From contig NZ_JABFVK010000004.1 of NCBI RefSeq assembly GCF_013362815.1, positions 1 to 64,000 on the forward strand: a stretch of 64,000 bases of DNA, read 5' to 3'. Below are positions 8,468 to 17,765 of the stretch, piece by piece. Below the pieces are notes generated by a model that had not been told where the DNA came from, made no database searches, and saw only the letters and a program-made list of their open reading frames with translations. This DNA is from Hamadaea sp. Lineage in GTDB: Bacteria; Actinomycetota; Actinomycetes; Mycobacteriales; Micromonosporaceae. How positions within the stretch are numbered: the first letter of the stretch is position 1; every line of letters begins with the position of its first letter. The translations under genes and the position numbers were made by a program.

Positions 8468-9199
8468 GTGAGCAAACCGCTGTTTCTGGTCGACGCGCTG
8501 CCCGCTGCCGGGCGGTTCGTCCTGGAAGGTGCGGAAGGTCGGCATGCCGCCGACGTCCAGCGCCTGCGTCCGGGCGAGGAGCTGCTGCTCGGCGACGGTC
8601 ACGGCGGTGTCGCCCCGGCCGTCGTCAGCTCCGTCGGTAAGGGCACGCTGCTGCTCGACGTCGGCGCGGCGGCGGTGGCCGAGGTCGCGCAGCCGCGGAT
8701 CGTGGTCGCGCAGGGCCTGGCCAAGGGCGACCGTGGCGAGCTCGCGGTCCAGGCGATGACCGAGGTCGGCGTGGACGAGATCCTGCCCTGGGCGGCCGCG
8801 CGCAGCGTCACCCAGTGGCGCGGCGATCGCGGCGCCAAGTCACGCGACAAGTGGGCGGCCACTGCCCGCGAAGCGGCCAAGCAGGCCCGCCGCGCGTGGG
8901 TCCCGTCCGTGGGCGGCTCGCCCGACGTCTCGACCAAGCAGCTCGCCGCGCGGATCAGTGCCGGCTCCGCGTTCGTCCTTCATGAGGAGGCACTTGTACG
9001 CCTGGCGGCCGTCGATCTGCCGGACACCGGTGACCTGATCCTGGTCGTGGGTCCGGAAGGCGGCGTCGCGCCGGACGAGCTTGCCACGTTCACCGAGGCC
9101 GGGGCGATTGCCGTGCGGCTGGGCGACAACGTTCTGCGTACGTCGACGGCGGGGGTGGCGGCGATCAGCCTGCTGAACACCCGGCTCGGCCGGTGGTGA
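8468..9199 (+). CDS. rsmE: 16S rRNA (uracil-1498-N3)-methyltransferase RsmE
   Basis: This 243-residue SPOUT-class methyltransferase has an N-terminal PUA-like RNA-binding part (RHAADVQRLRPGEELLLGDG). The C-terminal knotted domain contains LVVGPEGGVAPDE and LRTSTAGVAAISLLN, the SAM-binding motifs of RsmE. It methylates U1498 of 16S rRNA. It is translationally close to dnaJ (3-base gap), a common hrcA-dnaJ-rsmE order in actinobacteria. The start GTG 8468 gives VSKPLFLVD. Confidence 0.95.
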   Translation: MSKPLFLVDALPAAGRFVLEGAEGRHAADVQRLRPGEELLLGDGHGGVAPAVVSSVGKGTLLLDVGAAAVAEVAQPRIVVAQGLAKGDRGELAVQAMTEVGVDEILPWAAARSVTQWRGDRGAKSRDKWAATAREAAKQARRAWVPSVGGSPDVSTKQLAARISAGSAFVLHEEALVRLAAVDLPDTGDLILVVGPEGGVAPDELATFTEAGAIAVRLGDNVLRTSTAGVAAISLLNTRLGRW

Positions 9200-9206
9200 C
9201 TGCAAC

Positions 9207-9220
9207 TGCAAACGGTTGCA
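9207..9220. promoter_or_regulatory. LacI-like operator palindrome before the pectinase gene
   Basis: TGCAAACGGTTGCA is a near-perfect palindrome centred on CG, the style of LacI/GalR-family operators. It is followed by a region that also holds TGCATGTGCA (around 9293). It lies 125 bases upstream of the pectate lyase/pectinesterase ATG. This may be catabolite or pectin-responsive control. No regulator gene is adjacent. Confidence 0.4.
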
Positions 9221-9344
9221 AACCTGTCTGACGTAGTCAATTGACCCACTCGGATCTGCTCAGACATGGCCGATCTAGCTCTTCGATACATTTGCATGTG
9301 CAGAAATATTGGTAGGCCGCGCCGGTTTTCGTAACGTGCTCGGC

Positions 9345-11588
9345 ATGCGTACGACACGTCTGGTGCTCGCCGTCTCCCTCGTCGCCCTCGGGCTGACCGC
9401 CGGACCGGCGCCCGCAACCGCGCAGGGCCCGCAGAACGGCCCCGGCCGCGACGCCCTCGCCGCCAACGACGGCTGGGCCTCGGCGACGACCGGCACGTCC
9501 GGTGGGGGCGCGGCCGATCCCGCGCACACCTTCGTCGTACGCGATCGAGCTGGGCTCGTGGCCGCGCTCGGCGACGGCACCGACACCACGCCCCGGATGG
9601 TCTACGTCGCCGGCAAGATCGACGGCGACGCCGCCCCGGACAACTGCGCGAAGTACGCCGACCCCGGCTACACGCGAGAGGCTTACCTCGCGGCGTACGA
9701 CCCGGCGGTTTGGGGGCGGACGACGAAGCCGAGCGGACCGCTCGAGACGGCCCGTGCGGCGTCGCAAGCGAGGCAGTCCGCCGAGACGAAGATCCGCGTC
9801 TACGGCAACACCACGATCTTCGGCCTCGGCGGCGGCGCACGCCTGTCCGGGATGAACCTGATGCTCAGCGCGGCCGACAACGTGGTGATCCGCAACCTCG
9901 ACGTCGAAGCCCCGGTCGACTGCTTCCCGAGCTGGGACCCGACCGACGGCGCGGAGGGCAACTGGAACTCCGAGTACGACGCGATCACGCTGACCTACGC
10001 GTCGACGCACGTCTGGATCGACCACAACAGCTTCAGCGACGGCCGCTACCCCGACTCGACCCAGCCGCTCTACTTCGGACGGCCCTATCAGTGGCACGAC
10101 GGGCTCGTCGACCTGATCCGAGGCAGCGACTTCGTGACGATGTCGTGGAACGTCTTCGCCGACCACGACAAGACCCACCTCATCGGCAACACCGACAAGA
10201 CCACCAACGGCGACGAGGGCAAGCTGCACGTCACCATTCACCACAACATCTATCGCAACTCCGGCCAGCGGGTGCCACGGGTACGCTTCGGCCAGGTCGA
10301 CGTCTACGACAACCTGTATCAGGTCACCGACCCGGACGCGTACTCGTACAGCTGGGGTGTCGGCGTCAACTCGGCCATCGTCGCCCAGCACAACGCCTTC
10401 GAACTGGCCGACGGCGTCGATCCTGCGAAGATCATCAAGTACTGGAAGGGCACCGCGATAACGGCGTCGGACAACCTCGTGAACGGCGCTGTCGTGGATC
10501 TGCTTTCGGCGTACAACTCGGCGAATGTGGAGCAACTCGGCGCGGACGCCGGCTGGACCCCGACCCTGCGCGCCACAGTCCATGCTCCGGCCCAGCTGGC
10601 GCGAGTGTTGCGCGAGCTGGCCGGAGCGGGCCGCGCGGGCCGCGCGGAGACCATCACGGTCGACCCGCTCGGTGACTTCCCGACCGTGCAGTCCGCAGTG
10701 GACGCCGCACCGACCGGCAGCCCGGCGCGGGTGACCATCCGGGTACGCCCCGGCGTGTACCGCGGCACCGTGACCGTCCCCTCGGACAAGCCGAATCTGG
10801 CGATCGTTGGAACCACCGGCCGGGCCGAGGACGTGGTCATCGTCGAGAATCACTGCAACGGCTGCCTCAAGCCGGACGGCACGACGTACGGCACCACCGG
10901 CAGCGCGACGGTCACCTTGAAGGGCAACGACTTCCTCGCGCGCGACGTCACTTTCGCCAATGACTTCGACGAGGCCGGCCACCCCGAGATCAGCAGCAAG
11001 CAGGCGGTCGCAGTGAAGACGACAGGCGACCGCATCCTCTTCGACGGCGTGCGATTCCTCGGCAATCAGGACACGCTTTACGTGGACACCCCGGTCGTCA
11101 CCGCCACCGCCCGGGTCTACGTTCATGACTCCTATGTGGAGGGAGATGTCGACTTCATCTTCGGCCGGGCGACCGCCGTCTTCGACCACGTACGCATCCA
11201 CGGCCTCGACCGAGGGCTGAACCCGGCGGGCTACTTCACGGCGGCCAGTACGCAGCTGTTCAACCCGCGGGGTTTCCTGATCACGCACTCGACGCTGACC
11301 AGCGACGCCCCGGCGCAGTCGTACTACCTCGGGCGGCCCTGGCACCCGAGCAACGACCCGAACGCGCAGGCCCAGGTCGTGATCCGGGAGAGCAGCCTGC
11401 CCGCCGCGATCAAGAGCACCCCGTGGACCGACATGTCCGGCTTCTCCTGGCGGGACGCCCGGTTCGGCGAGTACGCCAACACCGGGCCCGGCTCCGTCGG
11501 CGACCCAGCCGACCGGCCCCAGGTCGCTGACCCCGGTTTGGTCACCGTCGCCGCCTACCTGGGCGACTGGACCCCTGGGTGCCTATGA
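9345..11588 (+). CDS. Secreted bifunctional pectate lyase (PL1) and pectin methylesterase (CE8)
   Basis: The protein has 747 residues with a signal peptide (MRTTRLVLAV to about ATAQ, residue 27). The first half is a polysaccharide lyase family 1 beta-helix with WIDHNSFSDG, DHDKTHLIGNTD and RVPRVRFGQVDVYDN. The second half, from about residue 440, is a family 8 carbohydrate esterase with GNQDTLYVD, YVEGDVDFIFGRA and YYLGRPWH, covering the catalytic Gln, two Asp and Arg. De-esterification by the second domain would create substrate for the first. The start ATG 9345 lacks a clear ribosome site; a leaderless or alternative GTG 9336 start is possible. No pectin transporter lies nearby, so it stands alone. 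Confidence 0.93.
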   Translation: MRTTRLVLAVSLVALGLTAGPAPATAQGPQNGPGRDALAANDGWASATTGTSGGGAADPAHTFVVRDRAGLVAALGDGTDTTPRMVYVAGKIDGDAAPDNCAKYADPGYTREAYLAAYDPAVWGRTTKPSGPLETARAASQARQSAETKIRVYGNTTIFGLGGGARLSGMNLMLSAADNVVIRNLDVEAPVDCFPSWDPTDGAEGNWNSEYDAITLTYASTHVWIDHNSFSDGRYPDSTQPLYFGRPYQWHDGLVDLIRGSDFVTMSWNVFADHDKTHLIGNTDKTTNGDEGKLHVTIHHNIYRNSGQRVPRVRFGQVDVYDNLYQVTDPDAYSYSWGVGVNSAIVAQHNAFELADGVDPAKIIKYWKGTAITASDNLVNGAVVDLLSAYNSANVEQLGADAGWTPTLRATVHAPAQLARVLRELAGAGRAGRAETITVDPLGDFPTVQSAVDAAPTGSPARVTIRVRPGVYRGTVTVPSDKPNLAIVGTTGRAEDVVIVENHCNGCLKPDGTTYGTTGSATVTLKGNDFLARDVTFANDFDEAGHPEISSKQAVAVKTTGDRILFDGVRFLGNQDTLYVDTPVVTATARVYVHDSYVEGDVDFIFGRATAVFDHVRIHGLDRGLNPAGYFTAASTQLFNPRGFLITHSTLTSDAPAQSYYLGRPWHPSNDPNAQAQVVIRESSLPAAIKSTPWTDMSGFSWRDARFGEYANTGPGSVGDPADRPQVADPGLVTVAAYLGDWTPGCL

Positions 11589-11603
11589 GCGCCGAAATTA
11601 CCT

Positions 11604-14030
11604 CTATACCTCGCGATCAAGGTTCTGCGTGGCATCGCTGTACATCACTGATGCACTGATGTCGTCGGCGCTTTGTGGTCGCTTTGGATAGTTCGACCAC
11701 ATCCGCGTATAAGGTGAGTCGTCTAGACTGATGAAACGCAGCACCTCACCTCGATCGGAGAACCGCGCCGACGGCATGGCATGCTGTGGCACATCTAGCT
11801 CGGGCAATCCCAACCAGGCGAGCCCCGACGGGCGGTACAGGATCAGCTGGTGTCCTCTGGTGGCCGTCAAGGTGACGATCGACCGGCTAGCCTCATCACG
11901 TTCCGTGCGAGTTCGGCGGTAGTGCATTCGGGCAAAACCATTGACCTCTATCGTTTCAATCGCCTCTCTGATCGCGGTAAGAGCGATTCGTAGGCGATCA
12001 CCTGGATTTGTCGTTCTTCTCCGTGGGTGCAACCATTCGTTCCTCGCTTCATTGATATCTGCGCCTATTAACCCTCTCGTCAAACCTTGCAGCGCGTCCA
12101 GGATCTCCGTCCGACTGTCGCTAAGTAAGTCTAGGAATGGAACAATATGTGAGAACGGAAATTGCTCCAAACTCTGCGACTTAAACCAGATCGGAATACG
12201 ATTCTCTGATCGAAGATACTCATCTTCGCGGCTGATTGTGCTCTTAAGGTATTCGGCAATCAGGCCGAAGCCACGGGCCAACGGGTAGAGCGTTAGTTTG
12301 CCGTCAAGATTCAGTCGCGGATTTCCTGACTCGTCTACGTCGTGTGCTGCTTGTGTCTTAAGGATTTCAAGCGCGGCCACGCTATCTTTGTGAGGGCGGT
12401 ACGTGAACGGCTGCTCGCTCGAGAAATGATCATTAGCAAGACACCACGTCGTGTACAGTAGAGAATCCTGCAAAATGGCCTCGACCTGAACGAAATAGTT
12501 TACAATTTGACCGCGGAGCTGCTCTTCGTCGACATCGAACGCTTTCAAATCTCCTTGTCGAGTCAGGCTAACCATCTTCTCATGCTGCTGCCAGAACATC
12601 TCATGAGGGTCGAAAGAATCTTCCACAGAAAAGCCGAGTTTCCATAGAACTGCGTCGACTCGCTCGTGATCAGTTGTTAGCGTGCGTTCGTTCAGCATGA
12701 GTTTCTCGGCTGCGACTATAAAGTTGCTCCGTCGTGCCAAAAGAAGAGCATTCACAGCTTCGCGCGGCGTCCGTGATCTAAGATACTGCTCAACTACGGC
12801 CTCAATATTTTCCGTGCCATCATCTCGAAGTTGCAGATGCCAGGCAAGTTCTAGTCGATCTTCCTCGCTGTCGAATCGATACATTTGTCGGACTAGGCGG
12901 CGCAGTCGCAAGACGGCCAACGACTTCTCGTTGGGTCGCAGGCGAAGACCATTAACGCTCAGCTCCGGACGTAACCCAAATGCATTACCCATGGGACGTT
13001 GCGACAATCGGGGTCGCCTCACCTCGGTCGGCGGGATCTCGATGTCGCCGGATGATATCAAGGCATCTATCGCTGCGAATATTTCTCGATTAGCCGTAAG
13101 AAGTACTAGTTGAATTAGCTCTGCGGAATTAAGGCGAGCCGCTATGCTCGACGCCGGCCCGCCAGGCCCTCCCAACTCGCGAAGGATAGTCCGAAGCTCG
13201 CCACGTGTATCGTCGAGCAAGCGACCTGCTAGGGTTTGTAGTTCGCCCAACGTAAGAGCATCACCAATTAGGCTGGCTATCGAGTCGCCGGCGAAGTCAT
13301 CGTAGGGGTCCGCTGGATAGATGGAGAACCGCCGGAAATAGCCCGACCAGTCGCTAGAGCTCGGGAATTCTCGTGCGAGAATCTTGTCGGACTTCTCTCG
13401 GCTCTCGTTAATGTCTGCTTCTCGTGCTGTCTCCAGTTGATGGTAGTGAAGGCGCGTGCACGTGTCGTCCGCGCAATGGTATGCAAAGCGAAGGCTTGGG
13501 CTCAAACTACGACGTTCTTTAGATCGCAGCAATCCGTACGGGCCGACAACGAGATTGCCGACTTGGAAGACTCCTTGCGGCGTGCCATCCATGAGCTCGA
13601 GGGTGTCACGGTGAGTTACTCGACTTTTCCTGTTGAGACCTAGGTCATGAGCCTTGTCGTACAACAGCCGACCATATGTGTATGGGTACCTTATTTCGGC
13701 GTCGCGAACCTGCTTGGAAACCGCCGAGGCTAGTCGTTGAATGTCTGTTGCAGTTGGATCGATAAGCGAATCCACCTGTAGCAAATCGAGGTAGCAGATG
13801 AAGCGTGCGCAGGGATATGGGACGCCCCGCTTCATCATTTTCTCGACGACACGCTCGCCGTCTCCCGTAAGCACGAGTGGATCGTATAACGGCTGGGTTA
13901 TCTTATATTCGCGCCCGATGATGCAGCGTTCGACAAGAGTCCGAAGATCTAGCAATTCATTGAGTGCGCGTCGGAACTCAATGTCACCATAACGCTCGGC
14001 GAGTTGATCATCGGTCAGCGGTTCCGACAT
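11604..14030 (-). CDS. Orphan 808-aa protein with putative C-terminal HEPN motif, on an AT-richer island
   Basis: I do not recognise this family. The protein is large, soluble (no signal peptide or membrane segment) and mostly helical by composition. Two features stand out. HCADDTCTRLHYH (residues 185-197) could bind a metal. In the C-terminal part (about 505-705), RNEWLH (663-668) fits the R-[N/D/H]-x3-H signature of HEPN ribonucleases, within a helical context and after an amphipathic helix VQVEAILQDSLLYTTW. The last ~100 residues look like a small separate domain. The gene is visibly AT-richer with relaxed codon use compared with both neighbours, a sign of recent acquisition. It stands alone, with no toxin/antitoxin partner. 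ATG 14030 was preferred to TTG 14036. A phage-defence role is an inference. Confidence 0.55.
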   Translation of the reverse strand: MSEPLTDDQLAERYGDIEFRRALNELLDLRTLVERCIIGREYKITQPLYDPLVLTGDGERVVEKMMKRGVPYPCARFICYLDLLQVDSLIDPTATDIQRLASAVSKQVRDAEIRYPYTYGRLLYDKAHDLGLNRKSRVTHRDTLELMDGTPQGVFQVGNLVVGPYGLLRSKERRSLSPSLRFAYHCADDTCTRLHYHQLETAREADINESREKSDKILAREFPSSSDWSGYFRRFSIYPADPYDDFAGDSIASLIGDALTLGELQTLAGRLLDDTRGELRTILRELGGPGGPASSIAARLNSAELIQLVLLTANREIFAAIDALISSGDIEIPPTEVRRPRLSQRPMGNAFGLRPELSVNGLRLRPNEKSLAVLRLRRLVRQMYRFDSEEDRLELAWHLQLRDDGTENIEAVVEQYLRSRTPREAVNALLLARRSNFIVAAEKLMLNERTLTTDHERVDAVLWKLGFSVEDSFDPHEMFWQQHEKMVSLTRQGDLKAFDVDEEQLRGQIVNYFVQVEAILQDSLLYTTWCLANDHFSSEQPFTYRPHKDSVAALEILKTQAAHDVDESGNPRLNLDGKLTLYPLARGFGLIAEYLKSTISREDEYLRSENRIPIWFKSQSLEQFPFSHIVPFLDLLSDSRTEILDALQGLTRGLIGADINEARNEWLHPRRRTTNPGDRLRIALTAIREAIETIEVNGFARMHYRRTRTERDEASRSIVTLTATRGHQLILYRPSGLAWLGLPELDVPQHAMPSARFSDRGEVLRFISLDDSPYTRMWSNYPKRPQSADDISASVMYSDATQNLDREV

Positions 14031-14185
14031 GTCCAAACGATACCGTGAAACCTTGATGGAAAGCGATGGTTCGCTCGCTCATGAACTTAGTGCAATTTCC
14101 TGGAGAGTTGACCGAATAGCGCCCAGTCGTTCGGTGCAGAGTGTGAGCCACCGGCTCGGTAGCGACAACCGTTAAGGTGAGCGAC

Positions 14186-14530
14186 GTGACCGATTGCCTG
14201 TTCTGCCGGATCGTGGCGGGCGAGATCCCCGCGACCGTGGTGTACGAGACCGACGCCGTGCTGGCCTTCCGGGACATCCGGCCGAAGGCCGGCGTCCACG
14301 TGCTCGTGATCCCGAAGCAGCATTTCGACAGCGTGGTCGAGCTGGGCGCCGATCCCGCTGCGGCGGGTGCGCTGATCGCGGCGGTCGGCGAGGTCGCGCG
14401 AGCGGAGGGCGTCGTCGAGCCCGGCTTCCGGACGATCTTCAACACCGGCCCGGACAGCGGCATGGAGGTCCCGCACGTGCATGCCCACATCTTGGGCGGT
14501 GGTCCGCTGGGAGCTATGGTCGCTGGGTGA
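14186..14530 (+). CDS. HIT-family nucleotide-binding protein
   Basis: This 114-residue protein has the histidine triad HVHAHILGG near its C-terminus and the N-terminal DCLFCRIVAGEIPA typical of the HINT branch. Such proteins hydrolyse nucleoside phosphoramidates or AMP-lysine-like adducts. The N-terminal Cys pair may bind zinc. GTG 14186 was chosen because AAGG lies 8 bases upstream. GTG 14177 would add three residues. Its TGA overlaps the GTG of the following serine hydrolase, implying co-translation. Confidence 0.92.
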   Translation: MTDCLFCRIVAGEIPATVVYETDAVLAFRDIRPKAGVHVLVIPKQHFDSVVELGADPAAAGALIAAVGEVARAEGVVEPGFRTIFNTGPDSGMEVPHVHAHILGGGPLGAMVAG

Positions 14531-15873
14531 TCGACTCCGTCACCCGCTCCGTCCAGCGTCTACAGGCCGACGCCCGGATTCCCGCCCTCACCGTCGCCGT
14601 ACGCCGCAACGACCGTCCGCTGTGGACGATGGAGGTCGGCGAGTCGGGGACGAGCCGGCCGCTGGATTCGCGTACGCGTCTGCGCATCGGCTCGGTGACG
14701 AAGACGTTCACCGCCGTGCTGATCATGCAGGCGCGCGATGCCGGGCTGCTCGATCTGGACGACGCCATCGGTACGCATCTGCCGATCCCGAAGCACGGTG
14801 AGCTCACCCTGCGGCGGCTGCTCAGCCACACCGCCGGGTTGCAGCGGGAGCCGTTCGGGGACGTGTGGGACACGCTGCGCGTACCGGGGGCGGAGCAGTT
14901 CCTCGCCGATCTCGACCGCGCCGAGGCGCTCTACCCCCAGTCGCGTCGCTTCCACTACTCCAACCTCGCGTACGCGCTGCTCGGGGCGGTCGCGGCGGAG
15001 AAGTTCGGCGCGTCGTGGGCGTCCCTGGTCGCCGACCGGATCGCCGCCCCGCTCGGACTGGAGAGCATCGGGCCCGACGTCGACGAGTTGTGCGCCCAGG
15101 GCTTCCTGGTGGACCCGTACTCCGATCACGCTCGGCCGGAACCATCGACCGACTTCGGCGTCTTCGGCCCGGCCGCTCAGCTCTGGGCGACCGCGGCCGA
15201 CATGGCCACCTGGGGTGCCTTCCTCGCCGACCCGGCCTCGGCCGACCCTGACGGCAAGGTGCTGGCCGCCTCGACGCTGCTGGAGATGCGCTGGCCGCAC
15301 ACCGTACGCGACGACGAGCAGTGGGTCTCCGGGCTCGGGCTCGGCCTCATGGTCTACCCGCGACCGCAGCGCGTGCTGTATGTCGGGCACAACGGGGCGA
15401 TGCCCGGCTTCCTCGCCTCCGTCTACGGGCGGGTCGGTGGAGCGGGCAACCCCGGTGGCGTCGGCGTCGCGGTGCTGGCCTCGTCGGGGACCGCCGACGA
15501 GATCTTCCCGTTCGCACACAACCTAGTCGATGAAGTGCTCGGCGCCGACCCGCCCGCCATCGCGCCCTGGCGGGCCGGCGAGCCCGCTCCGGCGGCGTAC
15601 CGGTCGGTGTTGGGTCGCTGGTGGGGCGAAGGGTACGAGTACGTGTTCCGGTGGTCTGACGGTCGCCTCACCGCCCGGGGTGCGGACGACCCTGCCGGGC
15701 TGCCGCCGTCGGTGTTCGAGCCGCTGGAGGGCGACGTTCTGCGTACGGTGTCCGGCCGGGAGGTCGGCGAGCTGCTCCGACTGCATCGAGACAGCGAGGG
15801 CGTGGTCACCCGGATGCATTGGGCGACCTACCGCTTCACCCGGTCTCAAGAGACCTTCGACGGCCAGCTCTAG
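14527..15873 (+). CDS. Serine hydrolase, class C beta-lactamase/esterase fold
   Basis: The protein has 448 residues. The SxxK nucleophile motif is SVTK in RIGSVTKTFTAV, and the YxN motif is YSN in FHYSNLAYALLG. The third motif is probably the HNG of LYVGHNGAMPGF. The family covers class C beta-lactamases, DD-peptidases and esterases. There is no signal peptide, so a cytoplasmic esterase or peptidase is more likely than a beta-lactamase. The C-terminal ~110 residues form an extra beta-rich domain often seen with these hydrolases. GTG 14527 overlaps the HIT stop codon. Confidence 0.87.
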   Translation: MIDSVTRSVQRLQADARIPALTVAVRRNDRPLWTMEVGESGTSRPLDSRTRLRIGSVTKTFTAVLIMQARDAGLLDLDDAIGTHLPIPKHGELTLRRLLSHTAGLQREPFGDVWDTLRVPGAEQFLADLDRAEALYPQSRRFHYSNLAYALLGAVAAEKFGASWASLVADRIAAPLGLESIGPDVDELCAQGFLVDPYSDHARPEPSTDFGVFGPAAQLWATAADMATWGAFLADPASADPDGKVLAASTLLEMRWPHTVRDDEQWVSGLGLGLMVYPRPQRVLYVGHNGAMPGFLASVYGRVGGAGNPGGVGVAVLASSGTADEIFPFAHNLVDEVLGADPPAIAPWRAGEPAPAAYRSVLGRWWGEGYEYVFRWSDGRLTARGADDPAGLPPSVFEPLEGDVLRTVSGREVGELLRLHRDSEGVVTRMHWATYRFTRSQETFDGQL

Positions 15874-15920
15874 TCCCGCGAACGCGGCGGAGCCGCCGCG
15901 GTGTGAGCGGCGCGAAACCC

Positions 15921-15985
15921 GACGGATCACGGATATCGCGGCCAAAACCGCCCATGATCACATGCATAACCGTGATCTGCGGCGG
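15921..15985. repeat. Palindromic element family B, copy 1 (degenerate)
   Basis: GGATCACGGATATCGCGGCC followed by AAAACCG, then GCATAACCGTGATCTGC, resembles the better-preserved copies at 22980, 35011 and 40612. It lies in the 255-base gap before phoH. The rest of the gap shows a possible promoter region near 16040-16070 but no gene. Confidence 0.75.
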
Positions 15986-16128
15986 AAAGCGTGCCGATCA
16001 GAGCCGGATGAGGTGGCGTTTTCCCACAGATCAAGGTGGGAATTCCGGTGGCGAAGCCCGGTACCATGGACTCCACCGGACGCCGCAGAGCACGGAGAGC
16101 AGGTGCGAGAAGGCCGTAGCGCCAGCCC

Positions 16129-17175
16129 ATGACAGAGACCGTTTCGAGCAACCAGCAGACCCCTGAGCGGGTTCAGACGAAGTTGACCGTCAACGACCCG
16201 CACGCGATGGTCAAGCTCTTGGGCGCGGGCGACGGCATCCTCCGGCTTCTGGAGAAGTCCCTCGTCAGTGACGTCCTCGTGCGGGGCAACGAGATCACGA
16301 TCTCCGGCCCGGCGGCCGAGAACGCCTTGGCCGAGCGGGTCTTCACCGAACTCCTGGAACTGATCGAGAAGGGCGAGACGCTGACCGAAGACGTGGTCCG
16401 CCGCAGCATCGGCATGCTCACCTCGGGTGAGGCCGAGCGTCCGGCGGAGGTGCTGACCCTCAACATCCTGTCCCGGCGCGGCCGGACCATCCGGCCGAAG
16501 ACGGTCGGCCAGAAGCGCTACGTCGACGCCATCGACCAGCACACGATCGTGTTCGGCATCGGCCCGGCCGGTACCGGCAAGACCTACCTGGCCATGGCGA
16601 AGGCGGTCCAGGCGCTCCAGGCCAAGGAGATCACCCGGATCATCCTGACCCGCCCGGCGGTCGAGGCCGGCGAGCGACTGGGCTTCCTGCCCGGCACGCT
16701 CAACGAGAAGATCGACCCGTACCTGCGGCCGCTCTACGACGCGTTGCACGACATGATCGACCCCGAGTCCATCCCGCGGCTGATGACTCAGGGCACGATC
16801 GAGGTCGCGCCGCTGGCTTACATGCGCGGCCGGACGCTCAACGACGCCTTCATCATCTTGGACGAGGCTCAGAACACCACGCCCGAGCAGATGAAGATGT
16901 TCCTGACCCGGCTCGGCTTCGGCTCCAAGGTCGTGGTCACCGGTGACGTCACACAGGTCGACCTGCCCGGTGGCACGAGCAGTGGCCTGCGGGTCGTCCA
17001 GGACATCCTCGATGGCCTCGAAGACGTCCACTTCTCGAAGCTGACCAGCGCCGACGTGGTCCGCCATCGGCTGGTGGGCGAGATCGTCGACGCGTACGCG
17101 AAGTGGGACGCGGAGCAGAACGCCACGCAGATGCCGCACAACCTGCAGCCCCGGCGCGCCGGCCGGCGACGCTGA
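16129..17175 (+). CDS. phoH: PhoH-family ATPase
   Basis: This 348-residue protein has Walker A GPAGTGKT at 145-152, IILDEAQN as Walker B and [12 protein letters not shown] as sensor, the typical PhoH/YbeZ set. An N-terminal KH-like/dimerisation part precedes the ATPase. PhoH proteins are predicted RNA-associated ATPases or helicases acting with YbeY in ribosome maturation and RNA decay. ybeY follows after 71 bases. The start ATG 16129 follows a purine-rich leader without a strong AGGAGG. Confidence 0.95.
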   Translation: MTETVSSNQQTPERVQTKLTVNDPHAMVKLLGAGDGILRLLEKSLVSDVLVRGNEITISGPAAENALAERVFTELLELIEKGETLTEDVVRRSIGMLTSGEAERPAEVLTLNILSRRGRTIRPKTVGQKRYVDAIDQHTIVFGIGPAGTGKTYLAMAKAVQALQAKEITRIILTRPAVEAGERLGFLPGTLNEKIDPYLRPLYDALHDMIDPESIPRLMTQGTIEVAPLAYMRGRTLNDAFIILDEAQNTTPEQMKMFLTRLGFGSKVVVTGDVTQVDLPGGTSSGLRVVQDILDGLEDVHFSKLTSADVVRHRLVGEIVDAYAKWDAEQNATQMPHNLQPRRAGRRR

Positions 17176-17246
17176 CACGGATCCGGCGGCCTGGCGAAAG
17201 CCGGGCCGCGGGAAACGCAGCCGGGCCGATGAAGGAAAATGACGAG

Positions 17247-17765
17247 ATGTCCATCGAGATCGCCAACGAGTCCGGCTTCGAGGTCGACGCCGACGAGATC
17301 GTCGCCGTCGCCCGGCACGCCCTCGACGAGATGGGCGTGAACCCGCTCGCCGAGCTGTCCGTGCTGCTGGTCGACGTCGACTACATGACCGAGCTGAACC
17401 ACCGCTGGATGGGCGGTGACGGGCCGACCGACGTCCTGGCGTTCCCGATGGACGAGGAGACGATCGACCACGGTCCGGCCGAGGGCCGGGCCGAGCCCGC
17501 GCTGCTGGGCGACATCGTGCTGTGCCCGGAGGTGGCGACCCGCCAGGCCGCGCAGTTCGGCTCGGACGACCCGCGGATGCGGCAGCCCGACGCGCCCGCG
17601 CCCACCCCGTCGCCCGACTACACCATGGCCGACGAGCTCCAGATGCTGACCGTCCACGGCGTCTTGCACCTGCTCGGATTCGACCACGGTGAGCCCGAGG
17701 AGGAGCGCGAGATGTTCGGCCTGCAGGCCAAGCTGCTCAACAGTTGGCGGGGGCGCGGGCGCTGA
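17247..17765 (+). CDS. ybeY: Endoribonuclease / rRNA maturation factor YbeY
   Basis: This 172-residue protein has the zinc-binding H-x3-H-x5-H motif [11 protein letters not shown] (His137, His141, His147) and the fold core [11 protein letters not shown]. It acts in 16S rRNA 3'-end processing and ribosome quality control. An insertion of about 20 residues ([10 protein letters not shown], near 115-124) before the zinc helix is longer than in many bacterial YbeY proteins. ATG 17247 is preceded by GAAGGA at 17231. The stop codon overlaps the ATG of the next gene. Confidence 0.95.
   Translation: MSIEIANESGFEVDADEIVAVARHALDEMGVNPLAELSVLLVDVDYMTELNHRWMGGDGPTDVLAFPMDEETIDHGPAEGRAEPALLGDIVLCPEVATRQAAQFGSDDPRMRQPDAPAPTPSPDYTMADELQMLTVHGVLHLLGFDHGEPEEEREMFGLQAKLLNSWRGRGR

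Noticed and set aside
7130-8602. 490-codon frame antisense to dnaJ
   Set aside because: It mirrors the dnaJ codon pattern; no recognisable motif. dnaJ is certain.
11604-14030. AT-rich segment as prophage or integrative element
   Set aside because: No integrase, att-like flanking repeat or tRNA is visible; only one gene is foreign-looking.
14527-15873. Antibiotic-resistance beta-lactamase
   Set aside because: SxxK and YxN are shared by esterases and peptidases of this fold; no signal peptide for export.
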